Source of the DNA: Nemophila menziesii
Taxonomy: Eukaryota; Streptophyta; Magnoliopsida; Boraginales; Hydrophyllaceae
Reading direction: 5' to 3'
Length of the DNA: 64,000 nucleotides
NCBI GenBank assembly: GCA_029959085.1
Contig: JARWIR010000013.1
Span: 13,641,186-13,705,185, forward strand
Shown here: positions 54,415-64,000 of the stretch, one piece after another
Layout: each line of letters begins with the position of its first letter
How positions within the stretch are numbered: the stretch's first letter is position 1
Translations under genes and position numbers: made by a program
The notes under the pieces: generated by a model
Told to the model about the DNA's origin: nothing
Seen by the model: the letters and a program-made list of their open reading frames with translations, nothing else
The model's database searches: none

Positions 54415-57400
54415 TTAATGGATTGCTTTTGTGTTTGGAATTGTCAAGGTGCGAGGACGCCCTTAACAAGAAAGTCGTTTAAGTCGTTAGAAACTAAGTT
54501 TAAGTTGTCGTTTGTTTGTTTGTGTGTGTATAAGTTGAGAAGAAAGGACCTTAAGTAATGTTCTTAATTTAATAATTTTAGTAATTATCATGTCGTTGAC
54601 CCCGGAGGATGAGCATATATGTCTGGGGGTATGGTTTTGATGTGGAAAGATCATATCTCGATCGATATTATCTTCTCTTGTTCGAATTATGTGATTTGTA
54701 GGATTAATTAAATGAATGGTTCTAGTTGGTATTTGTTTTGAATTCATGCCCCAACTGATTTTGATAAGAGAAAAGACACATGGGCCTCAATTACTAAATG
54801 GATTAACAAGCTTCATGAGCCAAGCATTATCTTAGGAGATTTTAACGAGATTACAAAATTCTCAGAGAAAGTTGGTAAACTTCAACCAGATTTGGATAGA
54901 ATTTTAAAATTCAACGAATTTATTAATAATAACCATTTGGTTGACTTGCCAAGTAAAGGCTGTTTCTTCATGTGGACTAATCATAGAAAGGAGGAGGAAA
55001 ACGTAAAAGAAAAATTGGATAGAGGTCTGGCTAATCTTGAATGGTGTAATAAATTTATAAACGCCAATATTATAGTTCTGCCAGCGATAGGCTCTGATCA
55101 TTATCCTTTAATCCTTCAATTGGAGCAGGAAAATGTAACCAATGATAAATATTTTAACTTTGAGTCTAGATGGCTAGAACATGTTCAATGTAGAGAGGTC
55201 GTTGAGAGCGAGTGGTGTAGGAGAGGAGTAGCAGAGAATATTCAAGAATTATGTAATAAAAGAGATGCCACTTGTCTGGCATTAAAATGATGGAGCAGAA
55301 CCACTTTCTTCAACAATAGAAAAATGATTAATAGCCTCTATATGGAGTTAGAGAAGCTACAAGATAAAGACATGTCAACGGATAATAAAATTAAGGAATT
55401 GGAAATCAAGAAGGATATCAAAAAATGTTGGGATGAAGAGGAAATGTACTGGGCGGATAGAGCTAGAGATCTAAATATCAAATAGGGTGATAAAAATTCA
55501 AAATATTTTTTCGCTAAAACAATACAGCGTAGAAAAATTAAATAAAATCAAAATGTTAAAGTGCGATGGGATTGAATGGTGTGACAATGGGCGTAAAATC
55601 AGAGATAATATACAAAGTTTCTATATAAATCTTTTTAGGCAAAACGAGGTGTCAAATATTCAAGAGGTTACAAATATATTCCGTCAAAAGTTACCTTCCA
55701 GATGAACGAGAGTCTTACTAGGATTCCAGACTCTAATGAGATTGAAAATGCGGTTTTCAAGATGGATGGGTCTAAAACACCAGGTCCGGACGGATTGCCA
55801 GGGAAATTTTACCACAGATTTTGGGAAATTCTAAAAAAGGATATTGTGAAAATGGTAATTGATTTTTTCACTAGTAACACTCCACTTAATTTGATCAATG
55901 ATACGATCATAACTTTGATAACTAAAGGGGAAAAGCAAGAAACAATTAAAGATTTCAGGCCTATTTCATGCGTCAACTTCTGCTATAAGATTATTTCAAA
56001 TTTTTTGGCATTAAGACTACAACCCTTTATGGATGGAATAATCTCATAGACACAATCAGATTTTATCAAGGGTAGAAGTATTCAAGATAATGTTCTCATT
56101 GCCCAAGAAGTCTCGTATTTCTTGAATACTAAGAGAAAATCTAAAACTAATTATGCAGCGGTTAAAAATATGGAGAAAGGTTATGATCAGGTCAATTGGG
56201 AGTTCTTTTTCAAGACCATGACTGCGTTAGGATTCGCAGATAAATGGGTAAATTGGATAAAAAATTGTGTTACTACGGAATCTATGCAGATAAAGATAAA
56301 TGGTTAACGCCTTCGAAATTTTTATCCAAAACAAGGGTTAAGGCAAGGTGATCCTCTCTCTCTACTTCTTTTTTCTATCCTCACTGAGAGTCTTGTTAGT
56401 TTAATTAATAAACAGTGCAGAGAAGGAAATATTAATGGGATATCAATTACTAGACAATGTCCTAAACTCACACATCTCTTCTTTGCGGATGATGCTCTAT
56501 TCTTTATCAAAATTTCAGACTTGGAAATTGAAGCTTTTAGAGAAACACTTAAAATTTATTGCCAAGCCTTAGGTCAAAAGGTCAATCTCTAAGTCTATGA
56601 TTTTGTTCAGTAAAGATACTCCAGTTCACATAAAAGAGAGGGTCTCAAAGTCTCTTAATGTTAGAGTCACAGAATCATTAGGAAAATACCTTGGCCTTCC
56701 ACTAACACTTAAAATATCAAACATGGAGAAGCTTAATTTCATTAAAAGTAGATTATTAACAAAGTCAGCAAGCTGGACAGCGTCACTTTAATCAGAAGGA
56801 GGGAAATAGACACTTATTAAGGCGGTGATGCAATCAATCCCTGATTATGCAATGTCCATATTACTCTGTGTAAGAAACTTACATCACTCGTGGCTAACTT
56901 TTGGTGGGACACGAACGAGAAGAAAAGGATCCACTGGTTTAATTGGAATAAAATGGCTAAGTCTAAAAAAATTGGTGGAGTTGGGTTTCGGGATTTTCAA
57001 AAAATGAACTTAGCTATGCTGGCAGGCCAAGCTTGGAGAATTATTAACAATTGTGATTCTCTTGTCCATAAAGTTCTAAAAGGCATATACTCGCCTAACG
57101 ATAGCTTATGGGACTCGAAATTGAAGAATAAAAGATCATGGAGTTGGGCGAGTATATTTAAAGGGATACAAATGCTGGAAAAGTATGCTATATGGCAAAT
57201 TGGCGATGGGAAAAGTGTTGAGATATGGGATTATAAATGGTTTGTGAATGGATATAAGTTGGAAAATACTAAGGTTGTTAATCTTAAGTGGGTTAGTGAA
57301 CTTATGGACAAGCAATCAGTGGGATGGAACATTGAGCTAATTAAGTCTGTCTTTGATCCAATTATAGTAAATGAAATCACGAAAATTCCAATTACTAATG

Positions 57401-57754
57401 CTATAAACAAAGATAGACTCATATGGCCATTCACTAAGGCTGGATGCTATTCAACCAAATCGGGATACCATACTTTAGTAAGCGAAGCAATTAATAACAT
57501 GCCGCAATGTTCATCTAGTGGGGAAAAATATAATAATACAACCTTGTGGGATCTTATATGGCATGCTAATGTGCCATCAAAAGTCAAGAATTTCTGTTGG
57601 AAAGTCTGTAATGATATTCTACCATCAAAACAGAATCTCAAAGAGAAAAAATGTAAAGTGGATAGTACCTGCGAATGGTGCGAGAAGGAGTCTGAAAGTA
57701 CAAATCATATTATCCTTAAATGTCCGTTTAGCTTACAGGCATGGGCGGAGTTGG
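54415..57754 (+). pseudogene. decayed LINE, ORF2 endonuclease-reverse transcriptase
   Basis: It starts near 54419 (MDCFCVWNCQGARTPLTRKS, endonuclease strand 1). It continues IILGDFNEITKFSEKVG (about 54830) and AIGSDHYPLILQLEQ (about 55085). The RT part reads KTPGPDGLPGKFYHRFW, DFRPISCVNFCYKII (about 55950), KGRSIQDNVLIAQEV, KQGLRQGDPLSLLLF (about 56330) and LTHLFFADDALFFIK (about 56470). The zf-RVT region (CEWCEKESESTNHIILKCPF) lies near 57670-57730. More than six stops or shifts interrupt it, and one catalytic block reads NMEKGYD where FxKAYD is usual. The 3' end is cut at 57754 by an LTR insertion. Confidence 0.85.
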
Positions 57755-59317
57755 TGTGGCCTAAGGTGTGATAAAAAGATGTATAAAATAAGTGCAAATA
57801 CACACCCTAAACTAACACTGTACTGCAAGTATTACAGGACGTATGCAAGTTTTAATGATAAGAAGATTCGTTCCTCAGGGACTGACGAAAGTTAGAGAGA
57901 ACTTATGCAAATTATCAAGTGCAGATATTAAAGATAGAAAGATAATACGCAAGTAGAAAGAAGAGAAAGATATATATTTATTTGGTTTTCTAATAAATAA
58001 ACTAAACTAATAAACTAAAGACAGAAAATAAATAACAGAAAAGAAAAGAAAATAGTATGAACGATATAACTTAGGTTTTACTAGTATGCACTAATCCTTC
58101 TAATTCTATCTATTATATCTAATTCATAAGGGAGAATATTAGCTCTTGGTATACTTAGTCAGGATTCTAAATTCCACTACCTTAGACCTTGAGAGCGACT
58201 AAGGGGGCAACGGCACAACCAAGAAGTGATTTAAAATAGGGTTATCAAACGCCACTAAGGCCCTAAGCAAATACTGCAATCTTGGTGATATGGTGGTTAA
58301 AACAAACCTTAATGACTATCTAGTTAGAAGTATGTTTTGTCAGAACTGCTATCGACACTAGACGTTATGTGGTGGTTCAATAGTTAAACACCCTTACAAG
58401 GTGACCATCTAACTACTATTAAGGTAATCCTATACTCGTGCACTAGCAAGGAAAACAATCATTAAATCAAAACACATAATCAAATATAAAGTAAGTAGCT
58501 AATATCAGATTAAAACATATAATTCCCAAAGAACTTAGATAGAAGAATTAGAATTCATAGTTTATACATTATGCAAAACCTAAGCTAATAGAATTAGTTC
58601 ATACAAAGAAAAGAAGAAGAAAGAATTACAAAATAAGAGGTTGAAGGAGACATAGTTGTTGCACAGCTCCCTCCAGACTTCTTCTCTTGTGTTGCAGCTT
58701 CCTCTTGGCCTTAGGGTCTGGCCAAGGATGATTTTAGAGTGTTAAGAGGCTGTATTTATAGGGTATAGGTTGACCTAATTCGTTTCTTGGAGATAACTTC
58801 AAGTAATGGGCTCCTGGCCCAACCCAAATTCGTAAGATAAACACTGCTGCGTTGTTTTGAGTGTATCTTCTTCGTTATTGGTCGGATTTTGCTCTATAAG
58901 ATACCAAAAGAATCGCAACAGAATTATCTAGGACCTTTAGAAGGAAATTACCAAATTCGGCCTATTTCTTAGGTAAAAACACCAATCTTTAGACGTGTTC
59001 TGCAGAATCCCAGATTTAGGCAGCTTTTCCTTTTCCTAATTGAACTCAGTTTCCTTCTATCTCCAATTTCCATGCATATCTTTTTCCATAAGTTGTAATC
59101 TTTGACTTGGACTCTAATTAATCTCCATAATTATCTTTAAAGCTTCACACTAAATAAACAATTAAACCCAATATGCTCTAAAAATAATAATTCTACAAAT
59201 CAAGACTCAAAATAGGAAAGTGCACTAAATTAAGCTAAAATCAACCTATAAACTAATAAATAAGCCTAAAATGATATCTCAAGAGTGTATTTTACTATCA
59301 CAAATGAGGAGACATCA
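57755..59317 (-). repeat. 3' LTR of the Athila-like element
   Basis: 1563 bp from TGTGGCCTAAGG to GAGGAGACATCA on the plus strand. On the element strand it starts TGATGTCTCCTCATTTGTGA, exactly like the LTR at 24907. A TATA box (CTATAAATAC, plus 58752-58761) is present. The adjoining interior (minus GAGTTGGGGGTCT, plus 59318-59330) is the polypurine tract. Confidence 0.92.
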
Positions 59318-59332
59318 AGACCCCCAACTCAA

Positions 59333-62300
59333 AGTTGTATCGTCCCGATACAATAAAAGTAAAGAACAGTAGGGTAGTCAAGAAGAAGAAGAGGGAGGAG
59401 AATAAGAACAGAACACAATGAATGATCCTAGAGCAAAATATCTAAAAAGTCTCATGTAGTAATGCTCAAGAAATAATGCACAAATATGCTTAATATACAT
59501 GTAATCAACAATCCATAAATTCAAGTCCAGATTAATTTCGCAATGCCAGAAGGAGAGGATGATAACTTAGTTCAGGTTAATGGCTATAGGTTGTTCATAG
59601 GTCCCAAATACAGCATCCAATGGTCCACTTACCTACTACCTAATAGCTCAATTGCTTCTCCATATAGTAGTTAGAAATCCTAAGGTCTTGGTTATAACTT
59701 GGCTTAAGGACGGGTGTGGTATATTTGGATAATGAAAAGTGAGTTTTTGGCTCTCTCCTCACTAGCCATCAACGAATTGCCCTAGAGCTTGAGTTTTCAC
59801 TCGAAGATGTTCTCACTCAACCCAATTTATTGATGCTTTTGATTTGCATCCCCAATTAATCCCAATTAAAACCTTTTGTGATGATATACAAATTCCACTT
59901 TGCCGGTCCGAATATATATTTTCTTTTCAAATCAATTTTTCTTTTTTGTATAGCTATGATTCTCTTTTTATGTTGAGATATCACACTATTTTCTTTTCAT
60001 ATATATATTCTTTCTTTTTAATGCCCTTGTTGGCAAATTTAGCTCGTAGCTTCTTTTCCATTCACTATTACCCCGGCAAAGGGTTACAATAATAACAATT
60101 TCATCATCAATAATTTCACAATTACAATTCCAAATCCCAATGTTCCCTAATGATGAAACCCACCACCCCAAACTCAAGCTCTAAAACGAGTTGTCTCAGG
60201 TTTTGCGATTCGAGTGCGGGTCATATAGATAAGTCCTAAAACTAGGGTATGGATTATCATGTGGTGTAATAAAGGCTTTAGAAAGGCTCAGAGGGGCTAA
60301 GACGGATAAATAACAATAATCAAATAAAAGGGTGAGAAAGTATAAAGGCTTTAAGTGTTTCATGAAAGAACTGCCTTATTCATTTTTCTAACTACCGGAT
60401 TTTGTTACTTTTTCATTACTAATTCATAGACAAGTGGGTTTTCAACTAATTTTAAACCTCACGTTCTACACACCAAATAACTATTCCTAAGTTTCAACAT
60501 ACTTCTTAGCATTGCTCATTAACTTTTCTATCTTTTATTTCCTGATTTCATACATGCATCTAAACAAATTTGTTGCATTTTTCAAAAACATACTACTTAC
60601 TATCATTAACTTAATAAAATCATGCTCAAATAGGTACATTCAAAGATATTCTATGCCTAATTCAACCCAAAAAATTTTAAATTTTATGAAAAACAAAAAA
60701 AGGAAGATGAGGACAACGAATCCCCACCCCCAACTCAAAAATGAGCCGTGTCCCCACGACTCGAAAAAGACTCAAGAAAGAATAAAATTTAAAATTAGCA
60801 TACATATTGCACATAAAGAAATGGTAGGGAAGAAAGAAAACATACTCTTCGAGGCTATTACCTCGCCTTGTCGATACTCGGATTAAATCTAATGTATCTT
60901 CTTCACCCAACTTCTTATTCGCTTTTTGTTCAGGACACGTGATCATAATAGGATATTGCATTATATAACGTCATGGGAGAGATCGAAAATTCGTATCACC
61001 TCCTCATAGATCAACTGTGCCACATCTTCTTCTTCTCCTCACAAAATACAATTCACAAACCACCCAAGCATCCCAAATCTCCATGAATCTTCATGTGTTC
61101 TCCTTATCAATTTCTACTTCAAAAACTTTCTCATAAGAAAAAGGTAGTTCCTTTAATTGTTATTTCGGAGAAGCTATCATGGCCATTGAAGCTTCCTCTT
61201 TTTCTTTGGGTGTAGGGTCGTTGATTTGTAGAGGTTGTGTTGTTTTCTTCACTAAATTTGGAACCTTTTTGCTCATTGAATCAAACACAACTAGCTAACC
61301 TCTCTTCTCTTGACTTGTTTTACCCATTGAATTGGAACTAGGACTTGTCTCACTTGATTTCTTCTCAATTAAATCCAACACCTTGATTTCTTCATCTCCC
61401 ATACAGTAGATAATGTTCATGTTCTCTTAATCATCTCAATTGACCCCCAACTCAAAGCTTTAACCACTCTTGAAATTTGAAACTCTTGATTATTGGTTGT
61501 ACAAGCTAAATCTGGGTTAGGAAAGGTGATTTGATGATGATTCTCTATGTGGGTAAGATGGGTTCTTCATGGATTGGTATGGATTTAAGAAATTGGAGGA
61601 TGAATTTTTGAAATTTGAGCTTTTGATTCTTGGATTCAAGGTGTATTGGTATTATATAGGTGGTTGAATCTTCCTTGTAATGATGTGGAGAATGAATTGG
61701 ATGTGTTTTCATGGTGATTGGGTAGTGTTTTGATGATTGGTGAAGGTTTTGATGAGCTTCAATGGAGTTAGGAGAGTTGTGGAGAAGAAAAAGAGGGTTT
61801 GGGTTTATAAAATTCGGAACTAAAAGCTTAATACCTCCTTTATAATCAAATCCCGTAGGTTTTTCTCTCTCTTGCGGCGCTGCGGACTACCCCTGCGGAC
61901 CATGGGGTGTACCGCGGGGTATACCGCGCCTCCTACGTCAAAAAACCCGTGGTAGGACCCCGTGGCACGTGTTTGTGCGGTGCATGGCGCGGTATAGGGT
62001 CCGGTATACCGGACCCATCAGCTATTTTTTTTTTTCGTTTCTGGATAAAACCCGCGGTAGCAACCCGTAGTACGGGTTTTTGACCACGCGGTGCACCGCG
62101 GCTGAGGTCCGGTGTACCGCACGTGGCAAAAACCTCCCCAGCAGCTAGATCTCGAAAAGTTATGCAGTTTAGGCTCAAAAATCACCTGATTCCGATATCC
62201 GAGCGCAAAGATATGGCTTGCTGAAGTTTCTCCGTTCCGAAAACTTTGCTCGCTTCCCTAACTCGATTTCTCCAATACCTAATCATCAAAAACACTAATA

Positions 62301-62447
62301 CCTTCCTCAAATATGCAATATCAACTAAAATTAACTAATCTAAACATAAATTAAAACTAAAAACGTAAAAACATAAAAGAAATTACGGGTTGCCTCCCGT
62401 ACAGCACTTTTGTTTAACGTCTTTCAAAGTTAGACGTGTTACCTCGA
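59333..62447 (-). other. non-coding interior of the Athila-like element
   Basis: About 3.1 kb without a convincing ORF between the polypurine tract and the ORF. On the element strand near 61420-61150 short in-frame blocks (MGDEEIKVLDLIEKKSSETS, PLQINDPTPKEKEEASMAMI) separated by stops may be the relic of a second ORF. Near 62388-62425 the plus strand has GGGTTGCCTCCCGTACAGCA, a sequence I associate with other plant gypsy-derived elements. Confidence 0.6.
61855..62130. repeat. GC-rich CCGCGG/GGTGTACCGC repeat cluster
   Basis: About 270 bp, strongly GC-rich in an AT-rich element, with many imperfect copies of TGTACCGCGG, GGTATACCGCG, CCCGTGGTAG and GTCCGGTATACCGGAC. Several copies are palindromic. 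It has no ORF with family support. Confidence 0.7.
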
Positions 62448-63575
62448 TTAAGGATGACGAAATTTCCACCCTTTGCCTTTAATTCCCACGAACTTTTCAG
62501 CTCGATTCTTAATAATCATGGATGGTGCCATCCAAGATGTCGTGGGAATAGGTGGTAACTCAATTCCAAGTGTAGCATTACACTCCTCTAGTAATCCATT
62601 CATCTCGAATCTTCGTTTGTTAGAAAGAATGTCCTTCATGAATTGACCGTATTTTGACATTCTTGTGAGAGCTTCTACAAACGGGCTGCTGTTCTTTAAT
62701 TTGTTCATCATGTCAACGAACTTCTTGAATTCCAGGTCATTGTCCTTTCTGACATGTGAAGGGAATGGTGGAGGAGGACATGTATTGGTTACCACTGGGC
62801 TCTCTTTCTTTTCTGGTGTCTTCTCTTGGACACGTTCTTGTTCAACTACCTCTTCGACCTTATCTTCTGTTGCTTCTTCCCCCCTCTGATATGGAATAGG
62901 GACGGGTTCTGGTTCTGGTCTTGTTGGAGGTAGTTGTTTTCCACTTTCTAATTCAACTGCATGACAAATTTTGTTTTCTGGAGCAGTAGTATCACTTTGG
63001 AGTTGCCTTTTTGCAGGGATTAGAGTTTCATTCATCCTTTGTGACATTCTCTGCAACTTCTCCATAAGCGCATTCTGCGAGTCTTGGGATTCTTGCTGGC
63101 GACTCTCAATATTATCAAGTGTTTGCATCAGTCGAGCCAAACTTGAACTCAAACTCGAAGGTTGTTTTTGCTGCATTGAATAAGGAAGTGGTTCTTGATA
63201 AGCTTCATTATAAATCGGCGCTTCTTGATAGATAGGTTGTGGAGGATAATAAGCTTGTGGTCGCGGTTGATAATAATCATCATGATAATGGTTATCATAA
63301 TGACATGGCTGTTGATCTCCGACCCAATTGTAACTCTGTGGGGGTTGATAGTCAGCGTAATTTCCTTGAGATTGATAATAACCATTATAATAATGGTCTC
63401 TTTGATAAGGCATGAAGGAAATTGAGGCTGGATTGTTCATGCAACGTCCCCACGAGTGATCTCTTGCTCCACAACTAGGACATGAAGGTGATGTATGTAC
63501 TAGATTCCTCTGAGCTAGTTCTCGTAATTCCTCAAGTTGTCGGCTCAACTCCTTGAGCCTTAGAGATTCCATCAT
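62448..63575 (-). CDS. Athila-type Gag-like protein
   Basis: 375 codons, intact, starting MMESLRLKELSRQLEELREL. An N-terminal helix is followed by a C-x2-C-x3-H-x4-C cluster (CPSCGARDHSWGRC, about residue 33) resembling a zinc knuckle with one residue fewer. Then comes a Tyr/Gln/Pro-rich stretch (about 55-150), a helical zone, and a C-terminal block PFPSHVRKDNDLEFKKFVDM ... PFVEALTRMSKYGQFMKDIL ... EECNATLGIELPPI. That block is the end of Gag in Athila-lineage Gag-Pol proteins. The frame stops just where protease should begin. It probably makes particles for a partner's polymerase. Confidence 0.8.
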   Translation of the reverse strand: MMESLRLKELSRQLEELRELAQRNLVHTSPSCPSCGARDHSWGRCMNNPASISFMPYQRDHYYNGYYQSQGNYADYQPPQSYNWVGDQQPCHYDNHYHDDYYQPRPQAYYPPQPIYQEAPIYNEAYQEPLPYSMQQKQPSSLSSSLARLMQTLDNIESRQQESQDSQNALMEKLQRMSQRMNETLIPAKRQLQSDTTAPENKICHAVELESGKQLPPTRPEPEPVPIPYQRGEEATEDKVEEVVEQERVQEKTPEKKESPVVTNTCPPPPFPSHVRKDNDLEFKKFVDMMNKLKNSSPFVEALTRMSKYGQFMKDILSNKRRFEMNGLLEECNATLGIELPPIPTTSWMAPSMIIKNRAEKFVGIKGKGWKFRHP

Positions 63576-63737
63576 GAATTAGCTTCTTCAGGATCTAATA
63601 ACACGAAACCTTTATCTCCTAATAAATCTGCTCTCGCCTAAAAAGAATCTGTAAAGACAAAAACTAAAAAGAAAAGCGTAAAATAGAACTAACTAAAATA
63701 AAAGCACAAGATAATTGCACAAGGACTAACGATGTAG

Positions 63738-63755
63738 TCCCCGGCAGCGGCGCCA
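63738..63755 (-). other. primer binding site, tRNA-Asp type
   Basis: The minus strand reads TGGCGCCGCTGCCGGGGA, identical to the site at 26442-26459 and one base from the known Athila primer site. It lies 9 bases from the LTR end. Confidence 0.87.
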
Positions 63756-63764
63756 AAAACTTGG

Positions 63765-64000
63765 TGTGGCCTAAGGTGTGATAAAAAGATGTATAAAATA
63801 AGTGCAAATACACACCCTAAACTAACACTGTACTGCAAGTATTACAGGACGTATGCAAGTTTTAATGATAAGAAGATTCGTTCCTCAGGGACTGACGAAA
63901 GTTAGAGAGAACTTATGCAAATTATCAAGTGCAGATATTAAAGATAGAAAGATAATACGCAAGTAGAAAGAAGAGAAAGATATATATTTATTTGGTTTTC
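63765..64000 (-). repeat. 5' LTR of the Athila-like element (partial)
   Basis: The first 236 bases (TGTGGCCTAAGGTGTGATAA onward) are identical to 57755-57990. The rest of the LTR lies beyond the window. Confidence 0.93.

Larger units (their letters stand above)
57755..64000 (-). mobile_element. Athila-like non-autonomous LTR element with gag-only ORF
   Basis: Minus order: 5' LTR (from beyond 64000 to 63765), tRNA-Asp-type primer site (63755-63738), one ORF (63575-62448), about 3.1 kb of non-coding interior, polypurine tract (about 59332-59318), 3' LTR (59317-57755). There is no protease, RT, RNase H or integrase anywhere between, so it must depend on a partner. The 236 bp of both LTRs visible in the window are identical, indicating very recent insertion. 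It lies in the decayed LINE ORF2; the left target sequence is GTTGG. Confidence 0.9.

Noticed and set aside
53477..54747. Minus-strand ORFs 53728-53477, 54469-54023 and 54747-54487
   Set aside because: Antisense shadows of the decayed LINE, whose plus strand carries the endonuclease and RT motifs.
61933..62178. 81-codon GC-rich ORF
   Set aside because: Falls in the palindromic GC repeat cluster. Composition, not coding, explains it.
63149..63425. Ile/Met-rich ORFs on both strands
   Set aside because: Frame-shifted readings of the Tyr/Gln-rich stretch of the Gag-like ORF.
1..64000. rRNA genes, organellar DNA insertions, endogenous pararetrovirus
   Set aside because: I looked for rRNA-like blocks, plastid or mitochondrial gene motifs and pararetroviral coat/RT motifs and saw none. 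The RT domains present are of LINE type.

Overview
This is a nuclear genomic window from a flowering plant, almost certainly a eudicot. It is AT-rich and gene-poor, and it is packed with plant transposon families: Ty1/copia, Athila-like Ty3/gypsy, plant L1-type LINEs, hAT, Mutator and Stowaway. There are no operons or ribosome binding sites. The species cannot be named from the sequence alone.

Only two host genes look intact: an EXORDIUM-like cell-wall gene (15712-16638, +) and a tRNA-Val with a CAC anticodon (19674-19747, -). Broken host genes are an F-box/FBD-type gene (3340-3937, -), a YbeY-HAD fusion gene (21441-22079, +), a mitochondrial complex I NDUFB8/ASHI-like gene (52543-52796, -), and captured pieces of a ubiquitin-activating enzyme E1 gene inside a Pack-MULE (23573-27902).

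Layout. 1-3.3 kb: the 5' half of a minus-strand copia element with a tRNA-iMet primer site and an extra leader ORF, inserted into the F-box gene. 5.6-6.8 kb: LINE ORF1 remnant. 8.3-9.9 kb: a solo LTR flanked by GGTGG. 12.9-13.5 kb: an ACCGG-rich hAT-like repeat. 14.6-15.1 kb: RNase H remnant. 15.7-16.6 kb: the EXORDIUM-like gene, followed by a Stowaway MITE, a hAT element with a nested 9-bp-TSD MITE, and a tandem array ending in tRNA-Val. 21.4-22.1 kb: YbeY-HAD pseudogene. 23.6-32.0 kb: a Pack-MULE interrupted by a truncated Athila-like element, then a segmental duplication of the Pack-MULE and its flank, patched with a 678-bp copy of sequence from 8.3 kb. 32.0-32.7 kb: three minisatellites. 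33.5-34.2 kb: 5'-truncated LINE. 37.1-39.1 kb: decayed LINE. 39.3-39.9 kb: hAT element. 40.1-41.7 kb: a large fold-back Mutator-like element. 41.8-47.1 kb: an apparently intact two-ORF LINE. 48.5-49.0 kb: CCTAGGCG-rich hAT element. 51.2-52.0 kb: gag remnant. 52.5-52.8 kb: NDUFB8 pseudogene. 53.2-57.75 kb: decayed LINE, cut by the 3' LTR of a young minus-strand Athila-like element that has a gag-only ORF and runs off the right edge.

The most unusual structures are the Pack-MULE carrying E1 exons and its rearranged duplication, the 1.55-kb fold-back element with tRNA-like sequences in both arms, and the pair of LTR elements that share LTRs and primer site but carry unrelated ORFs and no visible polymerase. 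Family names come from motif recognition by eye. No database search was possible.
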